Assembly (NCBI GenBank): GCA_025923195.1
Contig: JAICGJ010000003.1
Coordinates: 1 to 64,000, forward strand
Length of the DNA: 64,000 nt
Reading direction: 5' to 3'
Source: Chryseolinea sp.
GTDB taxonomy: Bacteria; Bacteroidota; Bacteroidia; Cytophagales; Cyclobacteriaceae
Positions within the stretch are counted from its first letter, which is position 1; each line of letters opens with the position of its first letter. Under the pieces are notes generated by a model. That model was not told the DNA's origin. It did no database searches and was given only the letters and a program-made list of their open reading frames with translations. Positions 28,369-38,225 of the stretch are shown here, one piece after another. Both the position numbers and the translations under genes were made by a program.

Positions 28369-31300
28369 TTAAAATTTAACATTTACGCTAAAACCAACGC
28401 TTCTTGTACTTGGCAACTGGCCGCTGTTAAAGCCGAGATCGGCGCTGCTGATTTCCGGATCAATATGTCTTGCATTCTTATGGAAGATGGCCAGGTTCCT
28501 GCCGATTGCGGACACGGTGACTGACTCAAGGAAGTTTTTCTCAAACCACTTACCGGGTAGCCTATAGGTGATGGTCGCCTCACGCAGCTTGACATAACTG
28601 CCATCCATGACAGCAGCTTCATGATACTGCCGGCCGCTGTAATAGGTCATGAAGGTGCGGGTCGAGGCGACAACGTCGTTGGGAACGTAATTCGGCGACT
28701 CTGATGAACCAATATTTTTTACACCTAGACCAATGACTCCCTCTTCCCTTCCTTCCAGACTTTCTTCCAAAACCCCATTCTGCCTTCCCAGGCTGCTCCC
28801 CATGTCATAGATATTGCCGCCCTGCTTGATATCGACCAGGGCGCTGACCGTTACACCTTTGAAAGTTATTGCATTAAGAATTCCGCCAGTCCAGTCGGGC
28901 GTTATGTTCCCTATTACATGCTGGCCGGGAAGATTATAAGGATATCCGTTTCTAAATATCAGTTGTCCATCCTCTGTTCTTGCAAGCTTGTTGCCATAGA
29001 GGTTACCATACGGCTGACCTACACGCGCTTCCAGAGAAGCGCCGCGCTGTGTCCACAATATAAGGGAATTCAAACCCGACGCCAGTTCGACAACTTCGTT
29101 TTTGTTTTTCGCGAAATTCAGGCTTGCGTCCCAGGTAAGTCCATTACCCAATTTTATGATCGTTCCGCTAAGAGAAATTTCCACACCTTTGTTCGTTATC
29201 TTGCCGGCATTTAAGATCCGTCCCGTGTAGCCGCCACTCCTGGAAATATCTACGGCTAAGATCTGGTCCTTGGTAGACTGATCATAATAGGTCACATCCA
29301 GTCCAAGTCTTCCTCCGAAGAAACGGATATCAGCGCCCAGTTCCATGCCCGTCGTAATTTCCGGTTTGAGGTCAGCATTTGCGATCTGAGAGCTCTCCGA
29401 GAATTTCGGTACACTTCCATTCCATAATCCCTTCGGGCTATATACCTGTTGCAATTGATAAGGCGCGCCATCGCTTCCCACCTGAGCCCAGCTTCCCCGC
29501 AGCTTCATGAAGGAGAGTGCGCTGTTAAATAGCGAAGGCACCATATCAGACACCACAGCGCTCAAGGCAGCCGACGGATAGAAGTAAGAATTATTTTGCT
29601 TTGGAAGTGTACTTGACCAGTCGTTTCTTCCCGTCAGGTCAAGAAAAATAAAATTTTTGTATCCGAGCGTAACCGCACCGAATAAGCTGTTCATTTCCGA
29701 TTCTAAAATGGAACTTTCATTAAGGTTCGGGCTTGCATTATTTCCTAAGTTATATACCCGGTCAATAGTGAGTTCGTTAACTCTGGTATAGTTGCTCTTG
29801 AAATAGTTTTTCCTGTTTATTCCTCCCAACTGCACAACTAGTGAAATGTCTTTGAATTGCTTATCTGCCTTCACAATAAAGTCAGAGTTGGTTTCCTGGT
29901 TCCGCAGCACCTCTTCGCTGTAACGGCCGGCACGGAATGAGCCCCCCTTTGTACGGGCAAAACGATCAACCACTATTCGAGTATCCGTCCATAAATCGGT
30001 GCCTGACCGCGCCAAAACGCTTAACCAATCCGTTAGTTGATAGCTTATCGCTACATTCCCAAGAAACCGGTCTTTTTCGTTAGGTTGAACCAAGACCTCC
30101 TGTTCAAAATATGGGTTGCTAAAAAAAGTATGCTGCCAGTTTGGTGGTTCCGTATCACCGGCCGGTTGAATGTGCACACTTTCGTAATCCCTGTAGTTCT
30201 TCAGTTGTGTAAAATTGACATGACGATGATGCCAGACGAAATTGCTTGAACTCGAAAAGGCCCGATTATCGGATCCTGATTTAATGTACTCTCCCGAAAC
30301 AACTACTTTTAATTTATCAGTAAAATTGTAGGAGGCATTCAGCCTGAAATTGTTCCGGTAGTAATCGTTGTTGTAAACAATACCATCCTGCTTGAGCTGC
30401 CCCGCGGAGAACCGGAAAGAACCGACATCATTGTTTCCCGTGATGGATACGTTGGTGCCAAGCGTTTTGCCAGTTTCCCACCACTGCTCCCAATTGTCAG
30501 GTTCTGGAACCAACGGCGCTGTTTCAGTACCCGACCACCAATGGCGGACGAGGCGACCATCCATTGGCGATCCCCAGCTTTCATCTGTACCAGCGCTGCC
30601 TTTAAAACCATCGACTGTACCGCTCCACCCGTCAGCATACCAGGTTAAGTAACCGGATCCTCCACCATAAACGTTTTGAAATTTCGGCTTGACCAAAGGT
30701 TCTTCGAAAGTAGCGCTGAAATTCACTTCAGCACCAATACCTTTGCTTGCGCCTGATCCTGTTTTAGTGGTCACCAGAATAACGCCATTTGCAGCGCGAG
30801 AGCCATACAACGCAGCCGCCGAGGGACCCTTCAAAATACTGACGCTGGCAATGTTGTTGGGATCAATCTCTGAGATACCTCCGCCGTATTGCTGATTTTG
30901 CTTTCGGTTGTAATTGCCATCGTTTCTGGTGGCGTCCTCGCTCGAGGTCAGATTTCGTGAGTTGACCGTTTGTGCGATAGGTACTCCATCAACTACAACG
31001 AGAGGCTGGTTATTTCCTCCAACGGACGAGAAACCGCGCAATACAAACTCCGGGCTTCCGCCTGGTATTGAATTGGTGGACACCTGGAGGCCCGCGACTT
31101 TACCCGATAAATTATTTACAACGCTGGATGTGGGTGCCCTGGAGATCTCGTCTCCGTTGACTTCCTGCACGGCATATCCCAACGCTTTCTTTTCTCGCTC
31201 TAGCCCAAAGGCGGTAACAACCAGTTCAGAAAGTTGTTGTATATCGGTCTCCATATCAACATCTATTACAGATTGATTACCGATCAATACTTCCTTGGGT

Positions 31301-31563
31301 GACATCCCGATAAAAGTAAATATCAAGGTCTCACCGGCCTCTGGTACCGTAATAGAATAACTGCCATTGCCATCCGTAATGGTACCAACTGTGGTACCCT
31401 TGACGACGATGTTGACGCCTGCTACAACAGACTTGTCTTCAGTGGACTTTACACTTCCAGTAATGACGCGTTCCTGAGCAAGAACTTGGGCACTCAGCAA
31501 GCAGCAAACAACTGCGCAATAAATAGGAATGCTGAGACAGGATTGGGTAAAACATCTCTTCAT
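28369..31563 (-). CDS. SusC/RagA family TonB-linked outer-membrane receptor
   Basis: 1064 aa; CarboxypepD_reg-like N-terminus, TonB plug 'PLVVVDGVPI', 'SVLKGPSAAALYGSRAANGVILVTTKTG', C-terminal 'STRSVGFSVNVKF'. Confidence 0.97.
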   Translation of the reverse strand: MKRCFTQSCLSIPIYCAVVCCLLSAQVLAQERVITGSVKSTEDKSVVAGVNIVVKGTTVGTITDGNGSYSITVPEAGETLIFTFIGMSPKEVLIGNQSVIDVDMETDIQQLSELVVTAFGLEREKKALGYAVQEVNGDEISRAPTSSVVNNLSGKVAGLQVSTNSIPGGSPEFVLRGFSSVGGNNQPLVVVDGVPIAQTVNSRNLTSSEDATRNDGNYNRKQNQQYGGGISEIDPNNIASVSILKGPSAAALYGSRAANGVILVTTKTGSGASKGIGAEVNFSATFEEPLVKPKFQNVYGGGSGYLTWYADGWSGTVDGFKGSAGTDESWGSPMDGRLVRHWWSGTETAPLVPEPDNWEQWWETGKTLGTNVSITGNNDVGSFRFSAGQLKQDGIVYNNDYYRNNFRLNASYNFTDKLKVVVSGEYIKSGSDNRAFSSSSNFVWHHRHVNFTQLKNYRDYESVHIQPAGDTEPPNWQHTFFSNPYFEQEVLVQPNEKDRFLGNVAISYQLTDWLSVLARSGTDLWTDTRIVVDRFARTKGGSFRAGRYSEEVLRNQETNSDFIVKADKQFKDISLVVQLGGINRKNYFKSNYTRVNELTIDRVYNLGNNASPNLNESSILESEMNSLFGAVTLGYKNFIFLDLTGRNDWSSTLPKQNNSYFYPSAALSAVVSDMVPSLFNSALSFMKLRGSWAQVGSDGAPYQLQQVYSPKGLWNGSVPKFSESSQIANADLKPEITTGMELGADIRFFGGRLGLDVTYYDQSTKDQILAVDISRSGGYTGRILNAGKITNKGVEISLSGTIIKLGNGLTWDASLNFAKNKNEVVELASGLNSLILWTQRGASLEARVGQPYGNLYGNKLARTEDGQLIFRNGYPYNLPGQHVIGNITPDWTGGILNAITFKGVTVSALVDIKQGGNIYDMGSSLGRQNGVLEESLEGREEGVIGLGVKNIGSSESPNYVPNDVVASTRTFMTYYSGRQYHEAAVMDGSYVKLREATITYRLPGKWFEKNFLESVTVSAIGRNLAIFHKNARHIDPEISSADLGFNSGQLPSTRSVGFSVNVKF

Positions 31564-32116
31564 AGGGTATATGTTTAGGTTAATAAAAACCTGTGTGTTG
31601 AAACAATACCCTAACCCGATTTAAGATCTTGACAAAATATTGTTTTGATCTCGTACTGTTTTCGCAATAAATCTATATGCTTAATTCGTGTTTTGCAGAA
31701 TATTGTAATGAAATACAGGAATTTGACGTGGAACACGTTTGAAATAAAAATTTTCCGAAAAGGTTTGCTGTGATGCAATTTCAGACAGTGTGACGTCGCA
31801 CCCGTGTGAACACCTTTTTGAAAACGTTATATGAAATGCATCTCCTCTCTAAAAGAAAATTAACGTTCCGTCATGGACTTGTAAGGTGCAATGAGGTAAG
31901 CCGCTCCAAGATATCTGAACCATAAAAAATTGCCCCCTTCTTACATCGAACGGATCCTGTGAGCAAATCCGCAAAGTGATATTTAAAGAACCAAACGGCG
32001 ACCCAAAATCAGTCAAAAGAAGCAAGGGTGATCCATGAGTCATTGATACAACTCTATAGCTACCTGCTAGAAATAGAATACGGAGCCGCCAGAACATCAA
32101 GTCTGCATTTGGCCTT

Positions 32117-32569
32117 TTAGAGTAAGCCGACCTGGACCTCCGTTACGTTCGCGTCAGGATTGTAAAAGTCTGCGTTGATGTAAATCTCCCTGTTATTTGC
32201 CGATGATTCTAGCTTATGCTTGCTGATAAATTGCATTATTTTATTATACATAGATGGCAATTCATCCCAACCACCCTCATGAATGAGGGATACGCATTTG
32301 AACGGCTGTGTTCTCTTAAAATGAAATTGTCCATCATAACCCGGCAGCACGTCTGAAACAGGCAAGGCAATTTCCAGAAAAAACGATTTGTTCGTATCGC
32401 CGGAAAATCCGTAGTAATGCCAATGCAGCGGACCGGTAATATGCAGGTTGTGCGTAACTGCTTCCCGATAAACCTCTTTCGCCTTGGGAAGAAAATCAAC
32501 CAGATTGCTGAGCGTCGCCTCCGTGCGGTAATAAACGAAATTAATGGGTTTTACTTCTTTGACTTGCAT
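32117..32569 (-). CDS. GyrI-like / AraC effector-binding-type domain protein
   Basis: Start revised to 32569 (MQVKEVKPINFVYYRTEATLSNLVDFLPKAKEVYREAV); pattern like bacterial GyrI-like stand-alone effector-binding domains. Confidence 0.6.
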   Translation of the reverse strand: MQVKEVKPINFVYYRTEATLSNLVDFLPKAKEVYREAVTHNLHITGPLHWHYYGFSGDTNKSFFLEIALPVSDVLPGYDGQFHFKRTQPFKCVSLIHEGGWDELPSMYNKIMQFISKHKLESSANNREIYINADFYNPDANVTEVQVGLL

Positions 32570-32697
32570 AGCGATTGTTTTTTTTTCGCTAATCAAAGTA
32601 AGATGCATGACAGCCTTGTGTCAGCAGAATCCAACACTGAGAAATTATTAACTGAAGAAGCAGCAATCCCCACATTAAGAAGATTGCTGCATCCCTT

Positions 32698-33105
32698 TTA
32701 TACGCTCGCAAAAGCTTTTGGCTTTAGCAAAGGCTTATAATAATCTCGATAGGCCCAAGAAACATAAATGTGTAGTACCAGGATTGCCACGCTCATCAGG
32801 GGATTGTCCGTCAAAAAAACATGAAACATGAAAATATTAATACTTATTGGCATAAGGACAACCAATGCGAGCGGAACAAACGCTCCTGTCAGAAGCGCGA
32901 TTGCCAGAACAATTTCAATTGCCTTTAGGAAAGGGAAAAAGTATCCTGACAAGAATAAACCCGTGGTGAAACTTTCAGCGGCGCCACCTGTCTGCGGGGG
33001 TGTAGGCAGAAACTGGAAAAAGAAATTCAAACCAAAAACGAGAAAAATCAGGCCGAGGAAAACTCTGGCACCTGCTACTGTGATAGTTTTAATTTTGTGC
33101 GACAT
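32698..33105 (-). CDS. DoxX family membrane protein
   Basis: 135 aa four-TM protein 'ARVFLGLIFLVFGLNFFFQFLP'. Confidence 0.75.
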   Translation of the reverse strand: MSHKIKTITVAGARVFLGLIFLVFGLNFFFQFLPTPPQTGGAAESFTTGLFLSGYFFPFLKAIEIVLAIALLTGAFVPLALVVLMPISINIFMFHVFLTDNPLMSVAILVLHIYVSWAYRDYYKPLLKPKAFASV

Positions 33106-33131
33106 AAATGACTGCGTATGATTTGTTTTTA

Positions 33132-34235
33132 TTAAGCTGTGACCGCTTCGTCTTCAAATACCGGATAGTCGGTAAATCCCTTTTCACCAGGTGTATACAG
33201 CGTGCTGGCGTCGAGTCTGATGTTGAGCGGGAGTCCCTTTTGAAACCGATGAACCAAGTCGGGATTTGTTATGAAGGGTTTGCCGAATCCAACGAGATCT
33301 GTGAGATTCGCCGCCAAGTGTTGCTCGGCTTTTTCAAGATTGTATCCACCTGTCAGAATAATTGAATTATTAAAGGTCGAGCGGATCTTTTGTTTCAAGT
33401 ACAGTGGAACATGAGCTCCTCCGTCTGCGGTGTGATCGACCAAATGCATGTATATAAGTCCCAGTTTATTTAATTGTTCTGCCAAGAATGTATAGGTCGT
33501 ATCGATCTCTGGATAATGCGGCATGTCATTGTACACACCATAGGGGGAAATGCGTACACCAGTTCTATCTTTTCCAATTGCATCGCTTACGCCACGCGTG
33601 ACGTCAAGAACAAAACGCGTTCTGTTTTCCACATTCCCGCCATAGTTGTCTGTCCGTTGGTTAGAATGCGGAGATAGAAATTGCTCGAGCAAATATCCGT
33701 TCGCAGCATGTAGTTCTACCCCATCAAATCCTGCGGTTATTGCATTGATGGCAGCCTGAACAAACTCTTCTTGGGTGGCCCTCAGTTCCGACGCGGATAA
33801 CGCTTGGGGTACCGGAAGTTCTTGATACCCTTCCGCATCGGTCCACATTTGACCTTTTGCCTGTATGGCTGACGGTGCCACCACGCGGCCATCTTCGGGA
33901 AGATTATTGACGTGACTGATTCGACCTGTATGCATTAACTGGACAAAGATCTTTCCCCCATTTTCGTGCACGCTATCTGTGACTTGTTTCCAGGCTGCAA
34001 CTTGTTGAGGTGAGAAAATACCGGGGATTCGCGCATAGCCCAACCCGTTAGGAGAGGGCGAGACGCCTTCCGTAACAATGAGCCCTGCTGATGCGCGTTG
34101 CCCATAATATTTGGCCATGATCTGATTGGGGATATTGTCGATGGCACGGCTCCGTGTCATCGGGGCCATTGCGATCCGGTTCGATAGTTTTACAGATCCC
34201 AAATCATGTGTTGTGAATAAGGTGTTGGTCTTCAT
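33132..34235 (-). CDS. Old-yellow-enzyme family alkene reductase (NemA-like)
   Basis: 367 aa; 'SNRIAMAPMTRSRA', 'AGFDGVELHAANGYLLEQFLSPHSNQRTDNYGG', 'GFGKPFITNPDLVHRFQKGLPLN'. Confidence 0.95.
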   Translation of the reverse strand: MKTNTLFTTHDLGSVKLSNRIAMAPMTRSRAIDNIPNQIMAKYYGQRASAGLIVTEGVSPSPNGLGYARIPGIFSPQQVAAWKQVTDSVHENGGKIFVQLMHTGRISHVNNLPEDGRVVAPSAIQAKGQMWTDAEGYQELPVPQALSASELRATQEEFVQAAINAITAGFDGVELHAANGYLLEQFLSPHSNQRTDNYGGNVENRTRFVLDVTRGVSDAIGKDRTGVRISPYGVYNDMPHYPEIDTTYTFLAEQLNKLGLIYMHLVDHTADGGAHVPLYLKQKIRSTFNNSIILTGGYNLEKAEQHLAANLTDLVGFGKPFITNPDLVHRFQKGLPLNIRLDASTLYTPGEKGFTDYPVFEDEAVTA

Positions 34236-34390
34236 AGAATTATATTTATTTAGTTATATATTTAAATGTATCTATATATTTAAGCGCGATTTTCCCTCGC
34301 AAATGCACTTTTTACATAATTATAAGTCTGTAGGAGTGCTAAAAGTTCATCGATTCATTTAAATTTTTCGATGTATTTCTTAAAAAAATT

Positions 34391-34678
34391 TTAAGAACCT
34401 CTGAATTGCGAACCTATCGTAGAAGTATAATCCTTCAATAGCTGCTCATTCAGCGTATATTTATGGTTCCTCCCCTCTTTTTCAGGTTCAATAATACCCG
34501 CCTCTATCAAGATTTTGATATGATGGCTAATTGAGGGCTGCGTTAAATCGATCACGCCCTGAATTTCAGAACATTGCCCTGATCCTCCTTTTTTCGAAAT
34601 ATGGTGCAATATTTTCAGTCGATTTGAGTCGCCAAGAGCCTTAGAAATTTTCTCTATTTGTTTTAACGAAAGCACCAT
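34391..34678 (-). CDS. ArsR-type winged-helix transcriptional regulator
   Basis: 95 aa; 'ISKALGDSNRLKILHHISKKGG...LTQPSISHHIKILIEAGIIEPEKEGRNHKYTLN'. Confidence 0.9.
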   Translation of the reverse strand: MVLSLKQIEKISKALGDSNRLKILHHISKKGGSGQCSEIQGVIDLTQPSISHHIKILIEAGIIEPEKEGRNHKYTLNEQLLKDYTSTIGSQFRGS

Positions 34679-34773
34679 AACATATTGAAGAACGTAAATG
34701 TATTAATCTTGGCCTATTACGCAAAAGAAATAAAAAAAGTTGCACAGAATAGACGGTCAGGCCAGTTCTGCAA

Positions 34774-36168
34774 TTAAAGCTGCATTCTTTTATCAGTCCA
34801 GGTCGCCAGGTCTTGGGCACTATGCGTAATTAGGATCAAAGTGATTTCGGAGCTCAGGTGGGTCAACAGGTATTTGGACAGCCTATCTTTTTGAATTGGG
34901 TCCAGGAATTGAAATGGCTCATCCAGCAGCCAAAGCTCTTTTTCCGACATAAAGCAAGCCAATATCATCAAAAGTTGGAGCTGACCTGATGAAAATGTCC
35001 TGACGGGCTTATCTATAAATGAATCAACATCAAAGTATCGGATTATTCCATCGAGCGCGCCACCAGCCCGACCGGCGTTAACACTTCTTATGTATTCACG
35101 GCCAGACAATGTTGCGCTATTAGAATCCAGGAAACTGGCTTGCTCCGGTCCCAAATAATTAATCCTTCTCTTTATGTCCCAAATGGATTCCCCGCTACCA
35201 CGTCGCCTACCAAACAAGTAAATCTCCTGCGCATAGGCCTGGGGATGGTCCGCAAAAATGAGGCTAAACAATGTGGTCTTGCCGGCGCCATTACGGCCCG
35301 TCAGGGCCCACCGCTCACCCTTCCTTACAGTCCAATTAAAGTTCCGGAAAACTTCATAGCTGCCATATTTCAGTTTCAGATTTTTGATCTCAATCAAGGT
35401 AGGGAGATCACCATCAGAGAATTGACTTTGCGTCAGTTCGTGGGAAATATTTTCTTTCATTTTATGCACTCCGGCCCCGTATCTTTCAGATTTTACAATC
35501 TTGAAATTCTCCAGCTTCAAATGTCGATTGATACACCTCGGCAGATGAAACTGATGGTCGACAATGATAATTTGTATTTTGTATTGTTCGGCGATAAGGT
35601 CTATAAACCGGCAAAGGTCTTCCCTGCTTTCGTAATCGAGACCTTCTAAAGGATAGTCCAGCAGCAACAATTTTGGCACACCTTTTAAGAAACTCTTTAA
35701 CAAAAGAAGTTTCTTCAGTTGACCATTTGACAGACGACTCAGCTCCACGTTGAGCAAGTGTCTAATCGATAGACTAAGCGGGATATGGTGCTCACCCATT
35801 TGTTCCAGCGGCTCACCTAACACATCCCTGACGAGCGGTGTTCGACTATCTTCCATGCCGTAGTATCGTTGCTGATAGAAGAGGTTATTGCCATCGACAA
35901 AGGAGCGCAATGCGTGGGCCGGGATGTAGGTGATCAAGTTCTTTTTTTCCGCGTACCTCACGTCCCAGATAAAACCCTTAATAAAATCGTAATGAATCTC
36001 GCCCTTTGGGATATGCATCATGCCAGAAAGCATTTCAAGGAGGATAGACTTTCCGCTACCATTTGACCCAGTTATAAGCCAATTCTCACCGTGCTCGATA
36101 CGCCATGAAAAACTTTCATACAGAGTATGTCCCTGCTTTACGATATCGACTTTTTCTATGTCAATCAT
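34774..36168 (-). CDS. tandem ABC ATPase, ModF/PhrA-like, no adjacent permease
   Basis: 464 aa with two P-loops (GSNGSGKSI, GRNGAGKTT) and two signature-like motifs (LSNGQLKKL, FSSGQLQLL). Confidence 0.88.
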   Translation of the reverse strand: MIDIEKVDIVKQGHTLYESFSWRIEHGENWLITGSNGSGKSILLEMLSGMMHIPKGEIHYDFIKGFIWDVRYAEKKNLITYIPAHALRSFVDGNNLFYQQRYYGMEDSRTPLVRDVLGEPLEQMGEHHIPLSLSIRHLLNVELSRLSNGQLKKLLLLKSFLKGVPKLLLLDYPLEGLDYESREDLCRFIDLIAEQYKIQIIIVDHQFHLPRCINRHLKLENFKIVKSERYGAGVHKMKENISHELTQSQFSDGDLPTLIEIKNLKLKYGSYEVFRNFNWTVRKGERWALTGRNGAGKTTLFSLIFADHPQAYAQEIYLFGRRRGSGESIWDIKRRINYLGPEQASFLDSNSATLSGREYIRSVNAGRAGGALDGIIRYFDVDSFIDKPVRTFSSGQLQLLMILACFMSEKELWLLDEPFQFLDPIQKDRLSKYLLTHLSSEITLILITHSAQDLATWTDKRMQL

Positions 36169-36354
36169 GGCTTCAAAACTATAAATCTTTTTGATGGCTT
36201 AAACCAAATCCGATTTGCAATCCGTGACTATGCTGTCGGATAGAAATTACGGGTTTTGCAGCTATTGTTAGAGAAAGTATGTAAGAAAACAACAACAGGG
36301 GCGTTGTTGCTGAACATTATCGCTGTGAATTGTTTATTATAAAAAAACAAGAAT

Positions 36355-36783
36355 ATGTCAGCTAATCTGATTGCTAAGGCATCAACGACGATTTCAGCTC
36401 CTGCATCGGCAGTTTGGGACGCCCTTACAAATCCAAGTTTGATTAAACAATACTTTTTCGGCACCGATGCCGTGTCAGACTGGAAAGAAGGAAGTCCTTT
36501 AGAATTTAAGGGTGAGTGGAACGGAAAACAGTATATTGACAAGGGTGTCATTTTGAAAAGTGAGCCAGCCAAGCTATTCCAGTACACGTACCTTAGTTCT
36601 TTTTCAGGGCTACCTGACGTTCCAGAAAATTATGCCAACATCACCTACGAACTTTTTGAGGACAACGGAGAAACTACGCTCAATGTAAAACAGGAAAACG
36701 TTGCCAACGAAGATGCCCGCAAGCATTCTGAAGAAAATTGGGAACTGGTATTGAAAAATCTTAAGAATCTGCTGGAGAAATAG
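36355..36783 (+). CDS. SRPBCC/AHSA1 domain protein
   Basis: 142 aa; 'ISAPASAVWDALTNPSLIKQYFFGTDAVSDWKEGSPLEFKGEW'. Confidence 0.93.
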   Translation: MSANLIAKASTTISAPASAVWDALTNPSLIKQYFFGTDAVSDWKEGSPLEFKGEWNGKQYIDKGVILKSEPAKLFQYTYLSSFSGLPDVPENYANITYELFEDNGETTLNVKQENVANEDARKHSEENWELVLKNLKNLLEK

Positions 36784-37044
36784 CTACTTTGAGCGACCCC
36801 ACTTCATTCTCATATACAGGTTTCCCTGCTTTAACTCTTCCAGCATTTGTTGGGTCCTTTTTTGCTTCGTGGTCTCAAGTTTTGCTCGAGTGATCCAACC
36901 GATATAATCATTCTGCTGGTATGGCGGACGTGCCTTGTACAACTCCAATAAGCCGTGTTTCTCCAGCAATGATCTAATATTGCGTGGCATTGGATTGATG
37001 GATCTTTTTAGCGTTGATATTCCACTTACCTTTTTCATGAACAT
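36784..37044 (-). CDS. YdeI/OmpD-associated-like small protein
   Basis: 86 aa; 'RPPYQQNDYIGWITRAKLETTKQKRTQQMLEELKQGNLYMRMKW'. Confidence 0.7.
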   Translation of the reverse strand: MFMKKVSGISTLKRSINPMPRNIRSLLEKHGLLELYKARPPYQQNDYIGWITRAKLETTKQKRTQQMLEELKQGNLYMRMKWGRSK

Positions 37045-37131
37045 TTAATCTGATTTGTTTCAGAATCTGCTAGCCTGGCATCCGTCCCTCAAGCTCCAAT
37101 GGAATTTGGAAATGGTTTCTAAATTTGTCGA

Positions 37132-38202
37132 ATGCGAAAACTAATCCGCTACTTATTTCTGCGACCAATCCTCTGGCTAGCCAATACTTTTTCCACCGCA
37201 CCTGACAGACAAAGGATTTATAGTGCATTAACGAAATTGAAAGTCCGCCTGCAAACTGATCCTGGCAAAAAAGGGTTTGTAATCCCATTTGATATAAACA
37301 CGGGCAAATACATCTTGTTTTCGGATCAGCATAAAGGCAGAAAAAACGGGGCAGACGATTTCATGCTCGCGGAAACAAACTATGTGTCCGCCCTTGACTA
37401 CTACAACCGACAAGCCTTTCATCTTATTTGTTTAGGTGACTGTGAAGAGCTTTGGGAAAATACGTTGTTCCACGTCAAGAAGCATAACACGCTCTCCTTT
37501 GAGGCAGAAAAAAAATTCGTATTTCGTAATGCGTTCACAAAAATTTTTGGCAATCACGACCTTGATTGGGAAATCAATCCGACAGCGGCGACCGATCTAG
37601 CTGAACTATACGAAAGACAAATTGCTGTAATGGAAGGCGTTATTCTACAGGCAATGATTGAAGAAAGAATGTTCACCATATTTTGCACACACGGTCATCA
37701 AGGGGATTTGCAAAGCGACGGAAATTTGTTCAGCAAGTTCTTTGTTTCGAAAATATGGGCGCCACTACAGGCCTACCTGAGAATCAATCCCAATACACCG
37801 GCTTACAATGCGACACTTAAGACCGAACACAACAATATCATGTATGAATGGTCATCAGATCAACAAGATCTATTGCTAATCACGGGGCACACACATCAGC
37901 CCGTGTTCGAATCATTAACCCTCCTAGAAAGAATGCAGCGTCGCGACGCTATAAAGAAATCCAGGAATGAGCCAGTACAAAAAAATTACAACATGCCGAC
38001 GCCTTCCCTGGAATTCTTCCAAAAAATACGGCCTACTTATTTCAACACTGGATGCTGCTGTTACGATGACGGCGATATTACAGGAATTGAGATTGACCGC
38101 GGATATATCAGGCTGATCAAGTGGGAGAAAAAAGGCGGAAAGAGTGAGAGAGTTGAACTGGAAAAAATTTCTTTCTTACAACTTGCCAGGCAGCTCTCAT
38201 AA
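37132..38202 (+). CDS. metallophosphoesterase
   Basis: 356 aa; 'ILFSDQHKGRKNGADDF', 'LGDCEELWE', 'FGNHDLDW', 'CTHGHQGD', 'ITGHTHQPVF' calcineurin-like motifs. Confidence 0.9.
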   Translation: MRKLIRYLFLRPILWLANTFSTAPDRQRIYSALTKLKVRLQTDPGKKGFVIPFDINTGKYILFSDQHKGRKNGADDFMLAETNYVSALDYYNRQAFHLICLGDCEELWENTLFHVKKHNTLSFEAEKKFVFRNAFTKIFGNHDLDWEINPTAATDLAELYERQIAVMEGVILQAMIEERMFTIFCTHGHQGDLQSDGNLFSKFFVSKIWAPLQAYLRINPNTPAYNATLKTEHNNIMYEWSSDQQDLLLITGHTHQPVFESLTLLERMQRRDAIKKSRNEPVQKNYNMPTPSLEFFQKIRPTYFNTGCCCYDDGDITGIEIDRGYIRLIKWEKKGGKSERVELEKISFLQLARQLS

Positions 38203-38225
38203 ATTAGCATATTTGTTGTCTTCCA

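Noticed and set aside
31849-32100. 83-aa minus-strand ORF
   Set aside because: No motif, no supporting context; judged noncoding
35140-35649. 169-aa plus-strand ORF
   Set aside because: Antisense to the tandem ABC ATPase; no recognisable motifs
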